32,218 bases of DNA from an uncultured Kiritimatiellota bacterium (GTDB lineage Bacteria > Verrucomicrobiota > Kiritimatiellia > RFP12 > DVOR01): assembly GCA_944389945.1 (NCBI GenBank), contig CALXOF010000023.1, positions 1 to 32,218 on the forward strand, in the 5' to 3' direction. How positions within the stretch are numbered: the stretch's first letter is position 1; each line of letters begins with the position of its first letter. The position numbers were made by a program, and so were the translations under genes. Positions 15,792 to 22,447 of this stretch are shown piece by piece. The notes beneath the pieces were generated by a model that did not search any database, was not told the origin of the DNA, and saw nothing but the letters and a program-made list of their open reading frames with translations.

Positions 15792-16724
15792 TTAGCAGGG
15801 AAGGGCGTAGCCGGCGGCGAGGAGGTGGGCGCGGTCTTGGGCGACGGTGTTGCCGACGGTGGTGAGGAGGTCACCTTCGATGGCGGCGTTGACGCCGAGG
15901 CGGAGGGCCGCGTCGAGGGTCTGCGGGGAGAGGCGTTTGCGGCCGCCGGCAAAGCGGAGGTAGGCCGCGGGGTGGGCCAGGCGGAAGAGGGCAACGGCGC
16001 GGAGGATGTCGCGCTCGGGGAGGAGCGGGAGGTCGGCGAGGGGCGTGCCGGGGATGGGGGCCAGGATGTTGATGGGGATGGAGCGGACGCCGAGGTCGCG
16101 GAGGGTGAGGGCGAGGTCGATGCGGTCGGTTTCGCTCTCGCCCATGCCAATGATGCCGCCGGAGCAGACGTCCATGCCCACACGGCGGGCGGCGCGGAGG
16201 GCCTCAATCTTCTCGGCCTGGGTGTGGGTGGTGCAGAGGGTGGGGAAGAAGGCGGGGGAGGATTCCAGGTTGCAGTGGTAGCGCGTGACGCCGGCCTCGA
16301 AGAGGCGCCGCAGGGCGGGCTCATCGAGCAGGCCGAGCGAGGCGCAGAGCTCCAGGGAGGTCTCGCGGCGGAGGAGGCGGACGAGGTCGCAGACGCCGTC
16401 GAGCTCGGCCGGGGTGGGGCGGCGACCGGAGTTGACGATGGAGAAGCGGCGGATGCCGGCGGCCTCGTTGGCGCGCGCGTGGCGGAGGCACTCCTCGGGG
16501 GAGATGAGGCCGTGGATGTCGCAGGCGGCGCGGTGGTGGGCGGACTGGGCGCACCACTTGCAGTCCTCGGGGCAACGGCCGCCCTTGCCGTTGACGATGG
16601 AGCAACGGTCAAAGAGGCGGGGGGCGCAGTCGCGGGTGAGGCGTTCGGCCTCGGCGAAGAGGGCGTCTTCGGGGCCGGCGGCCCAGGTCAGGAGATCGTC
16701 ACGGGAGTAAAGGGGCGCGGTCAT
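15792..16724 (-). CDS. bioB: Biotin synthase
   Basis: Radical SAM enzyme that inserts sulfur into dethiobiotin. It has 310 residues, within the usual range. The [4Fe-4S]/SAM motif is C51-PED-C55-KW-C58. The [2Fe-2S] ligand set is recognisable: ELCASLG, the YHCNLE segment, CSGGIIGMGE, and the conserved Arg in LRFAGGRK. The SAM-side block RRFSIVNSGRRP is also present. The ATG overlaps the stop of the upstream membrane protein gene (ATGA), so the two form a minus-strand operon. No bioA, bioD or bioF is in the window; bioB alone may support salvage of dethiobiotin or the other genes may lie elsewhere. Confidence 0.95.
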   Translation of the reverse strand: MTAPLYSRDDLLTWAAGPEDALFAEAERLTRDCAPRLFDRCSIVNGKGGRCPEDCKWCAQSAHHRAACDIHGLISPEECLRHARANEAAGIRRFSIVNSGRRPTPAELDGVCDLVRLLRRETSLELCASLGLLDEPALRRLFEAGVTRYHCNLESSPAFFPTLCTTHTQAEKIEALRAARRVGMDVCSGGIIGMGESETDRIDLALTLRDLGVRSIPINILAPIPGTPLADLPLLPERDILRAVALFRLAHPAAYLRFAGGRKRLSPQTLDAALRLGVNAAIEGDLLTTVGNTVAQDRAHLLAAGYALPC

Positions 16725-17506
16725 GGCGCGGCAGGGGGCGGGGGCTGGTTGTTGGCGCGTGCGGCGGGGGCCATCATCGGGGCGGGCGGCATGCTGCCGG
16801 TGAAGTCGTAGACCTCTTTGATGACGTTGATGAAGGTATCGGTCTCTTCGCCGGCCTGGAGGCCCATGGAGGTGGCGACGGCGCTGAGCAGGGCATCGCG
16901 TTCGGCGCCCTGCAACCCGCGAACCAGGCGGAAGGAGTCGCGGATGGCGGCTCGGTCCTCATCGGTGGGCTCTTCGCCGGACTCGGCCAACTCGCGCATA
17001 CGGTCGATGGCGGCTTGTTGTTGGGCGAGGGCCTCGGTGTACTGGAAGTGCATCTCCTGCTGTTCGGGGGTCAGGAGCTCAAGGTCAAGGTTGGCGAAGA
17101 AGTCCTCGCGGCGGGTCTGGAAGGCCTCCATGTTGGCCTGGTCTTGGCGGCGGCGCTCCATTTCGGCGTAACGCTCGGGGTTTTCGCGCTTGAGTTGTTC
17201 CATGCGCTCCTGGCGGGTCATGCGGCGGGGCGGCTCTTCGGCCGCGGACTCCGGCGCAGGTGCCTCGGCGGCGGCTTGGAGTTTTGCGAGCTCGTCTTTG
17301 AGGTTGTCGAGCTGGGTCTTGAGCGCGGCGTTCTCGGCTTGGAGCGGGGCCAGGTCGGCAGGGGCGCCGTCGCTTTGGTAGACGGTTTTGGTGACGGTCT
17401 CGGCGGTGTAGGAGCGCGGGGCGAGGAGACGGCCGGTGGCATAGCCGCCGCCGGCAAGCAGAGCGGCCACTACGACCGCGAATCCAATCAAAAGGGACTT
17501 GTTCAT
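16721..17506 (-). CDS. Membrane-anchored coiled-coil protein of unknown function
   Basis: A 261-residue protein I cannot assign to a family. The N-terminus (MNKSLLIGFAVVVAALLAGG) is one membrane anchor or uncleaved signal. A heptad-like coiled coil follows (about residues 53-85, with LQAENAALKTQLDNLKDEL), then an Ala/Glu/Pro linker and a charged helical region with RRMTRQERMEQLKRENPERY. The C-terminal half is helical and ends in a Pro/Ala-rich tail. The overall plan, anchor plus coiled coil plus helical periplasmic domain with Gln/Glu-rich LTPEQQ, loosely recalls Spy/CpxP-like or envelope-stress proteins, but this is weak. Start at 17506 is chosen because the anchor begins there; an in-frame ATG at 17524 is possible. 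It overlaps bioB by 4 bp. Confidence 0.6.
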   Translation of the reverse strand: MNKSLLIGFAVVVAALLAGGGYATGRLLAPRSYTAETVTKTVYQSDGAPADLAPLQAENAALKTQLDNLKDELAKLQAAAEAPAPESAAEEPPRRMTRQERMEQLKRENPERYAEMERRRQDQANMEAFQTRREDFFANLDLELLTPEQQEMHFQYTEALAQQQAAIDRMRELAESGEEPTDEDRAAIRDSFRLVRGLQGAERDALLSAVATSMGLQAGEETDTFINVIKEVYDFTGSMPPAPMMAPAARANNQPPPPAAP

Positions 17507-17514
17507 GACGCAAT

Positions 17515-17546
17515 AGTGTAACATATCGCGGACGGCGTAGAGTCAA
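17515..17546 (-). promoter_or_regulatory. Candidate promoter of the coiled-coil/bioB operon
   Basis: On the minus strand TTGACT (17546-17541) is a good -35 box. The -10 region is less clear: TACACT (17520-17515) at 20-bp spacing, or TATGTT (17525-17520) at 15 bp. With TACACT, transcription would start close to the ATG at 17506. No ribosome site is visible there. Confidence 0.4.
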
Positions 17547-17585
17547 TCGCGTCTGAAGGAGTGTGGATGTGGACGGCGCTAAGCA

Positions 17586-17612
17586 GGAGAACGGAACGCC
17601 CCAGCGGGCGAT
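17586..17612 (+). repeat. Partial modular intergenic repeat, copy 5
   Basis: GGAGAACGGAACG followed by a short hairpin GCCC-CA-GCGGGC and GATGAG corresponds to the final third of the modular repeat. The earlier parts are missing. Confidence 0.45.
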
Positions 17613-17638
17613 GAGTGGTGGCCTTGGGAAACCAACAA

Positions 17639-17711
17639 GGCGCGAAACGGAGGGCGGCGGTCGCGGTCAGCGGCGAAGCCGCAGAGCGACCGCCGCCCTC
17701 CGTTTCGCGCC
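17639..17711. repeat. Long inverted-repeat element with perfect 26-nt arms
   Basis: Left arm 17639-17664 and right arm 17686-17711 are perfect reverse complements over 26 nt. The 21-nt centre contains a second stem GCGGC-GAA-GCCGC. The whole 73 bp could form a cruciform or a long RNA hairpin. It carries no open frame of its own and lies in the 308-bp gap between divergent operons, 73 bp before the cysS -10 box. Confidence 0.85.
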
Positions 17712-17784
17712 TCCCCTCGCGTCTTTGCGGTCCCCTTCTTCTCGGCCCAATTGGTGGGGTGGGGAAGGCGGGGGCGGGATGTGG

Positions 17785-17790
17785 TATAAT
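17785..17790 (+). promoter_or_regulatory. -10 box of the cysS operon
   Basis: A perfect TATAAT in a G-rich context, 24 nt before the cysS ATG. No good -35 box at 16-18 bp; TTGGTG at 17751 is too far. AAAGGA (17803-17808) serves as ribosome site. Confidence 0.5.
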
Positions 17791-17814
17791 GGGGGGCGAT
17801 TGAAAGGATTTGAG

Positions 17815-19221
17815 ATGGACCTGCGGTTTTACAATTCGATGACGCGGCATTTGGAGCCGTTTGAGACGTTGGCGCCCGGCAAGGTGGGGATGTACACGTG
17901 CGGGCCGACGGTCTATAACTTCGCGCATATCGGCAACTTCCGTGCGTATCTCTTCGAGGACTTCCTGCGGCGGACGCTGGAGTTCGCGGGCTACGAGGTG
18001 CGGCAGGTGATGAACCTGACGGACGTGGACGACAAGACGATCCGCGGTTCGCAGCAGGCGGGCAAGGCGTTGAAGGACTACACGGCGCCTTACATCGCGG
18101 CCTTCTTCGAGGACCTCAAGGCGTTGAACGTGGAGCCGGCGGCGGTCTATCCCGCGGCGACGGACCACATCCCCGAGATGCAGGCGTTGATTCAGGCGCT
18201 CTTCGAGAAGGGCATCGCCTACAAGAGCGAGGACGGCTCGGTCTACTTCAGCGTGGACAAGTTCCCGGGTTACGGCAAGCTGGCGCACCTAGACCGTTCG
18301 GCCCTCCGCAGCGGCGTGCGCATCGACGCCGATGAGTACGACAAGGAGGGCGTGGGCGACTTCGCGCTCTGGAAAGCCTGGGATGAACGTGATGGCGACG
18401 TAGTGTGGGATGCCCCGTGGGGCCGCGGCCGGCCGGGTTGGCACTTGGAGTGCTCGGCCATGAGCATGAAGTATCTGGGCGAGAGCTTCGACCTGCACAC
18501 CGGCGGCATCGACAACCTTTTCCCCCACCACGAGAACGAAATCGCCCAGGCTGAGGCCGTGACCGGCAAGCCCTTTGTGCGGACGTGGATGCACTGCGCC
18601 CACCTGCGCGTGAACGGGCAGAAGATGTCCAAGAGCCTGGGCAACTTCTTCACGTTGCGCGACCTGCAGGCCAAGGGCTGGGCCGGCCGCGAAATCCGCT
18701 ACGTGCTACTCAACGCGCAGTATCGTCAGCCGCTGAACTTCACCTTCGAGGCCCTTGCCGCGGCCCGTACGGCTCTCGCCCGCATCGATGAGTGCGTGGA
18801 CGCTCTCACCGCCCGCGCGGCGCAGTCCGCCGAGGACACCGGCGTGCGCGTGGAGAGCCATCTGGACGCCTTCGGCGCGGCGTTGGCCGACGACCTGAAC
18901 GCCCCCGAGGCCTTCGCGGCCCTCTTCGCCTTCGTGCGCGCCGCCAATGCGGCCCTCAACGCAGGGTTGTCTCCCGCCGGTGCCGCCGCGGTGCTCGAAG
19001 AGTTGAAGCGTATGGACCGCGTGTTGGGCTTCGTCTTCTTCGGCCGTGCGGCCAAGGAAGAGATTCCCGCTGACATTCAGGCCCTGGCCGATGCCCGCGC
19101 GAAGGCCCGCGCCGAGAAGAACTGGGCCGAGAGTGACCGTCTGCGCGACGAACTTGCCGCCAAGGGCTGGCAGGTCCGCGACGGCAAGGAAGGCCAAACC
19201 CTGAAGCCCCTGGCGAAGTAA
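17815..19221 (+). CDS. cysS: Cysteinyl-tRNA synthetase
   Basis: Class I aminoacyl-tRNA synthetase charging tRNA-Cys. It has 468 residues, the usual length. Seen: zinc ligand C29 in MYTCGPTVYNFAHIGNFRAY with the ATP-binding HIGN at 38-41, then GWHLECSAMSMKYLG with the second zinc Cys, TGGIDNLFPHHENEIAQ with zinc His, and KMSKS at 270-274. The C-terminal helical anticodon-binding part is present. The frame is open 84 codons further upstream, but ATG 17815 has an AAAGGA site 7 nt before it and matches the family N-terminus (LRFYNSMTRHLEPF). First gene of a five-gene run; TAATG overlap with tmk. Confidence 0.97.
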   Translation: MDLRFYNSMTRHLEPFETLAPGKVGMYTCGPTVYNFAHIGNFRAYLFEDFLRRTLEFAGYEVRQVMNLTDVDDKTIRGSQQAGKALKDYTAPYIAAFFEDLKALNVEPAAVYPAATDHIPEMQALIQALFEKGIAYKSEDGSVYFSVDKFPGYGKLAHLDRSALRSGVRIDADEYDKEGVGDFALWKAWDERDGDVVWDAPWGRGRPGWHLECSAMSMKYLGESFDLHTGGIDNLFPHHENEIAQAEAVTGKPFVRTWMHCAHLRVNGQKMSKSLGNFFTLRDLQAKGWAGREIRYVLLNAQYRQPLNFTFEALAAARTALARIDECVDALTARAAQSAEDTGVRVESHLDAFGAALADDLNAPEAFAALFAFVRAANAALNAGLSPAGAAAVLEELKRMDRVLGFVFFGRAAKEEIPADIQALADARAKARAEKNWAESDRLRDELAAKGWQVRDGKEGQTLKPLAK

Positions 19222-19865
19222 TGGCGCGGGGCCGGTTCATCACGTTGGAGGGGCCCGAGGGCGCGGGCAAGAGCACGCACCTGGCGCTCCTGGCCGAGCG
19301 GCTCCGCTCGGAGGGCATCGCCGTCCGCACCACGCGCGAGCCCGGCGGCACCAAGCTGGGCGAGGCCGTGCGCGGTCTGTTGCAGTATGACGCGGCTGGC
19401 GAGGCCCCCGTGCCGCGCGCCGAGTTGCTCCTCTTTTTGGCGAGCCGTGCGCAGTTGGTGCAGGAGCTGATCCTGCCGGCGTTGCGCCGCGGCGAATGGG
19501 TGCTTTGCGACCGGTTCTGCGACTCCACCTTCGCCTATCAAGGCTATGGGCGGGGGATGGATTTGGCCGCGTTGCACGCGCTTAACGCCTTCGCCACCGA
19601 CCGTCTGGAGCCGGACTTGACGTTGTTGCTGGACATCCCGCAGGCCGAGAGCCGCGCCCGCGTGGCCGACCGCGAAGGCCCCGCCGACCGTTTCGAGCGC
19701 GAGCGCGACGACTTCCACCGCCGCCTCGCCGAAGGGTTCCGCGCCATGGCCCGCGAGTGCGGGCGCATTCGGCGTATCGACAGCTCGGGCACGCCCGAGC
19801 AGACCGCGGAGGCCGTCTGGGCCGCCGTGAGCCCGTTTTTGCAGAAGGAGAGAGAAGATGCTTGA
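19221..19865 (+). CDS. tmk: Thymidylate kinase
   Basis: Phosphorylates dTMP to dTDP, an essential step in DNA precursor synthesis. It has 214 residues. The P-loop GPEGAGKST lies at residues 11-19. TTREPGGTKLGE is the family block after it. The DRF motif, normally DRY/DRF, is in VLCDRFCDSTFAYQGYGRG, and the LID region is VADREGPADRFERE. The ATG shares one base with the cysS stop (TAATG). The 3' end overlaps the next gene by 8 bp and contains its AAGGAG ribosome site. Confidence 0.96.
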   Translation: MARGRFITLEGPEGAGKSTHLALLAERLRSEGIAVRTTREPGGTKLGEAVRGLLQYDAAGEAPVPRAELLLFLASRAQLVQELILPALRRGEWVLCDRFCDSTFAYQGYGRGMDLAALHALNAFATDRLEPDLTLLLDIPQAESRARVADREGPADRFERERDDFHRRLAEGFRAMARECGRIRRIDSSGTPEQTAEAVWAAVSPFLQKEREDA

Positions 19866-21627
19866 CCCCACCAAGATGAAGGATTGGCAGATTGCCGAGG
19901 CCGCCGAGGAAACCATGCGGCCCATCGCCGACGTCGCCGCCGAGCTCGGCGCCACGCCCGCCGAGACCATCCCCCACGGCAACGCCTACGCCAAGCTGGA
20001 CGCGCACGCCATCCTGGCCCGCACCGGCGGGAAGCAACGCGCGAAGTACATCGACGTCACCGCCATCACCCCCACGCCGTTGGGCGAGGGCAAGACCACC
20101 ACCACCGTGGGCCTGCTCGAGGGCCTCGGGCGCTTGGGCAAGCGTTGCTGCGGTACGCTCCGTCAGCCTTCCGGTGGCCCCACCTTCAACATCAAGGGCG
20201 GTGCGGCCGGCGGCGGCCTGGCCCAGGTCATTCCCCTCGCGCCCCTCTCGCTGGGCCTGACCGGCGACTTCGACGCCGTGGAGAAGGCCAACAACCTCTG
20301 CATGGTGGCCATCAACGCCCGCATGCAGCACGAGCGTAACCACGACGACGCCTGGCTGGCCACCAAGCACCTCACCCGCTTGGACATCGACCCCGCCCGC
20401 GTGCAGATGAAGTGGGCGCTCGACTTCTGCGCCCAGGGCCTCCGCCAGATCCGCATCGGCATGGGCGCCGGCCCGCTCAACGGCTTCGAGATGGACAGCG
20501 GCTTCTACATCACCGTGGCCTCCGAGGTCATGGCCATCCTCGCGGTGGCGAGCGACCTGGCCGACCTGCGCCGCCGCATCGGCAAGATTGTCGTGGCCTA
20601 CTCCAAGAGCGGCACGCCCATCACCGCCGACGACCTGGAAGTGGCCGGCGCCATGACCGCCTGGATGGTCCGCGCCCTCAATCCCACCCTGATGCAGACC
20701 GTCGAGGGCCAGCCCGTGCTCGTGCATGCCGGCCCCTTCGCCAACATCGCCATTGGGCAGAACTCCGTCATCGCCGACCGCGTGGCCTGCGCCCTCGCCG
20801 ACTACGCCGTCACGGAGAGCGGCTTCGCCTCGGACATGGGCTACGAGAAGTTCTGGAACATCAAGTGCCGTTGCTCCGGTCTCCGCCCCGACGCGGTGGT
20901 GCTCGTGGCCACCGTGCGCGCCCTCAAGCGTCACGGCGGCGGCCCCGACGTCAAGCCCGGCACGCCCCTTGACGCGGCCTACACCCAGGAGAACCTCGAG
21001 CTCCTCGAGGCCGGGTGCCGCAGCAACCTGCTCGCCCACATCGACATCATCCGCCGCTCGGGCATCCGCCCCGTCGTCTGCCTCAACCACTTCTACACCG
21101 ACACTGACGCCGAGGTCGCCCTCGTCCGCAAGGTCGTCGAGGAGGCCGGTTGCCGCTTCGCCCTCTCCAAGCACTGGGAGAAAGGCGGCGAGGGCGCCGA
21201 GGAGCTCGCCCGCCAGGTTATCGCCGCCTGCGAGGAGCCCAACGACTTCGCCTACCTCTGCGACCTCAACGAAGAGCCCCTCTCCGTGCGCCTCGACAAG
21301 CAGGTGCGCGAGGTCTACGGCGGCGACGGCGTGGACTACGAGCCCGCCGCCCTCGAGAAGATGCGCGCCTACGAGAACAACCCCGACACCGCCCACCTGC
21401 CCATCTGCGTCGCCAAGACGCAATACTCGCTCTCCGACGACGCCACGCGCATCGGCCGCCCCTCCGGCTGGCGCCTGAAGGTGCAGGACGTGCTCCTCTA
21501 CCAGGGCGCGGGCTTTGTCGTCCCCGTCTCCGGCAAGATTCAGCTCATGCCCGGCACCTCGGCCAACCCGGCCTACCGCCGCATCGACGTGGACGTCGAG
21601 ACCGGCAAGGTGCGCGGCCTCTTCTAA
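19858..21627 (+). CDS. fhs: Formate-tetrahydrofolate ligase, divergent form
   Basis: ATP-dependent ligase that makes 10-formyl-tetrahydrofolate from formate, feeding purine synthesis, initiator Met-tRNA formylation or acetogenic C1 flow. It has 589 residues, about 30 more than typical bacterial enzymes. The P-loop is TPTPLGEGKTTTTVGL (about residues 72-87). RQPSGGPTFNIKGGAAGGGLAQVIP matches the family RQPSLGPxFGxKGGAAGGGYAQV block. After it, where common enzymes have AITAANNLLAALIDNHI, this protein has DFDAVEKANNLCMVAINARM. The active-site strands and C-terminal GxIxLMPGTSANPAYRRIDVD are conserved. ATG with AAGGAG 8 nt upstream. Confidence 0.92.
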   Translation: MLDPTKMKDWQIAEAAEETMRPIADVAAELGATPAETIPHGNAYAKLDAHAILARTGGKQRAKYIDVTAITPTPLGEGKTTTTVGLLEGLGRLGKRCCGTLRQPSGGPTFNIKGGAAGGGLAQVIPLAPLSLGLTGDFDAVEKANNLCMVAINARMQHERNHDDAWLATKHLTRLDIDPARVQMKWALDFCAQGLRQIRIGMGAGPLNGFEMDSGFYITVASEVMAILAVASDLADLRRRIGKIVVAYSKSGTPITADDLEVAGAMTAWMVRALNPTLMQTVEGQPVLVHAGPFANIAIGQNSVIADRVACALADYAVTESGFASDMGYEKFWNIKCRCSGLRPDAVVLVATVRALKRHGGGPDVKPGTPLDAAYTQENLELLEAGCRSNLLAHIDIIRRSGIRPVVCLNHFYTDTDAEVALVRKVVEEAGCRFALSKHWEKGGEGAEELARQVIAACEEPNDFAYLCDLNEEPLSVRLDKQVREVYGGDGVDYEPAALEKMRAYENNPDTAHLPICVAKTQYSLSDDATRIGRPSGWRLKVQDVLLYQGAGFVVPVSGKIQLMPGTSANPAYRRIDVDVETGKVRGLF

Positions 21628-21640
21628 GGCAAGGACACCC

Positions 21641-22447
21641 ATGCGTACTTGGACCCCACAGAAGATTCGCGCCCTCAAAGGCGTCCGCCGCTTCGCCACC
21701 GTCACGTGCTACGACTCCACCTCCGCGGCGATTGTCGAGTCCCTCGGCCCCGAGACCATCCCGCTCGTCCTTATCGGCGACTCCCTGGGCATGACCATGC
21801 AGGGCCACGACTCCACCTTGCCCGTGACGATGGACGAGATGGTCTATCACACCCGTTGCGTCGGGCGCGTCCTGCGCACGGCCTTCCTCCTCGCCGACCT
21901 CCCCTTCGGGGCCTATCAGGCCGACGATGACGAGGGCCTGCGCAACGCCTTCCGCCTCGTCAAGGAGGGCGGCGCCGATGGCGTGAAGATTGAGGGCGGC
22001 GAACGCGTCGTCCCGCTCGTCCGCCGCCTGGTCGAGGCCGGCGTTCCCGTCTGCGCTCACCTAGGCCTCACCCCCCAGAGCTGTCTGGCGATGGGCGGCT
22101 TCAAGGTGCAGGGCCGCGACCCCGAGGCCGCCGAGCGCCTCCTGCGCGACGCTCGCGCCCTGGAGTCCGCCGGGTGCTTCGCCCTCGTGGCCGAAGGCGT
22201 CCCTGCCGCGCTCGGCGCCCGTCTTACCGCCGAACTCAAAATCCCCGTCATCGGCATTGGCGCCGGCAACGCCACCGACGGCCAAATCCTCGTGTGGCAA
22301 GACCTCCTGGGCCTGACCGTCGGCCGCGTGCCCAAGTTCGTCCGGCGCTTCGGCAATCTGGGCGAGGCCGCCCAGGCGGCCCTCAACGACTACGCCGCCG
22401 CCGTCGCCTCGGGCGACTTCCCCGGTCCTGCAGAATCCTATTCATGA
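21641..22447 (+). CDS. panB: 3-methyl-2-oxobutanoate hydroxymethyltransferase
   Basis: First committed step of pantothenate (vitamin B5, CoA) synthesis: transfers a hydroxymethyl group from methylene-tetrahydrofolate to ketoisovalerate. It has 268 residues, the family size. Seen: TCYDSTSAAIVE, LIGDSLGMTMQGHDSTLPVTMDEMVYHTR with metal-binding Asp, DLPFGAYQ, GADGVKIEGGE with the metal Glu, CAHLGLTPQS, and GIGAGNATDGQILVWQDLLGL. The ATG is preceded by AAGGA at 21631. Its folate substrate links it logically with fhs, 13 nt upstream. Its other substrate is the valine precursor made by the IlvC pathway. It overlaps the next gene by 4 bp (ATGA). Confidence 0.95.
   Translation: MRTWTPQKIRALKGVRRFATVTCYDSTSAAIVESLGPETIPLVLIGDSLGMTMQGHDSTLPVTMDEMVYHTRCVGRVLRTAFLLADLPFGAYQADDDEGLRNAFRLVKEGGADGVKIEGGERVVPLVRRLVEAGVPVCAHLGLTPQSCLAMGGFKVQGRDPEAAERLLRDARALESAGCFALVAEGVPAALGARLTAELKIPVIGIGAGNATDGQILVWQDLLGLTVGRVPKFVRRFGNLGEAAQAALNDYAAAVASGDFPGPAESYS

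Noticed and set aside
15352..15795. Several short open frames in the gap between tRNA-Asp and bioB
   Set aside because: They run through the modular repeat and inverted-repeat DNA on both strands, have no ribosome sites, and similar peptides arise at each repeat copy.
17563..17814. N-terminal extension of cysS by 84 codons
   Set aside because: The extension passes through the palindromic repeat; the ATG at 17815 has a ribosome site and fits the family N-terminus.
19582..21705. 707-codon open frame on the minus strand opposite fhs
   Set aside because: Shadow of the formate-tetrahydrofolate ligase gene; the amino-acid make-up is artefactual.
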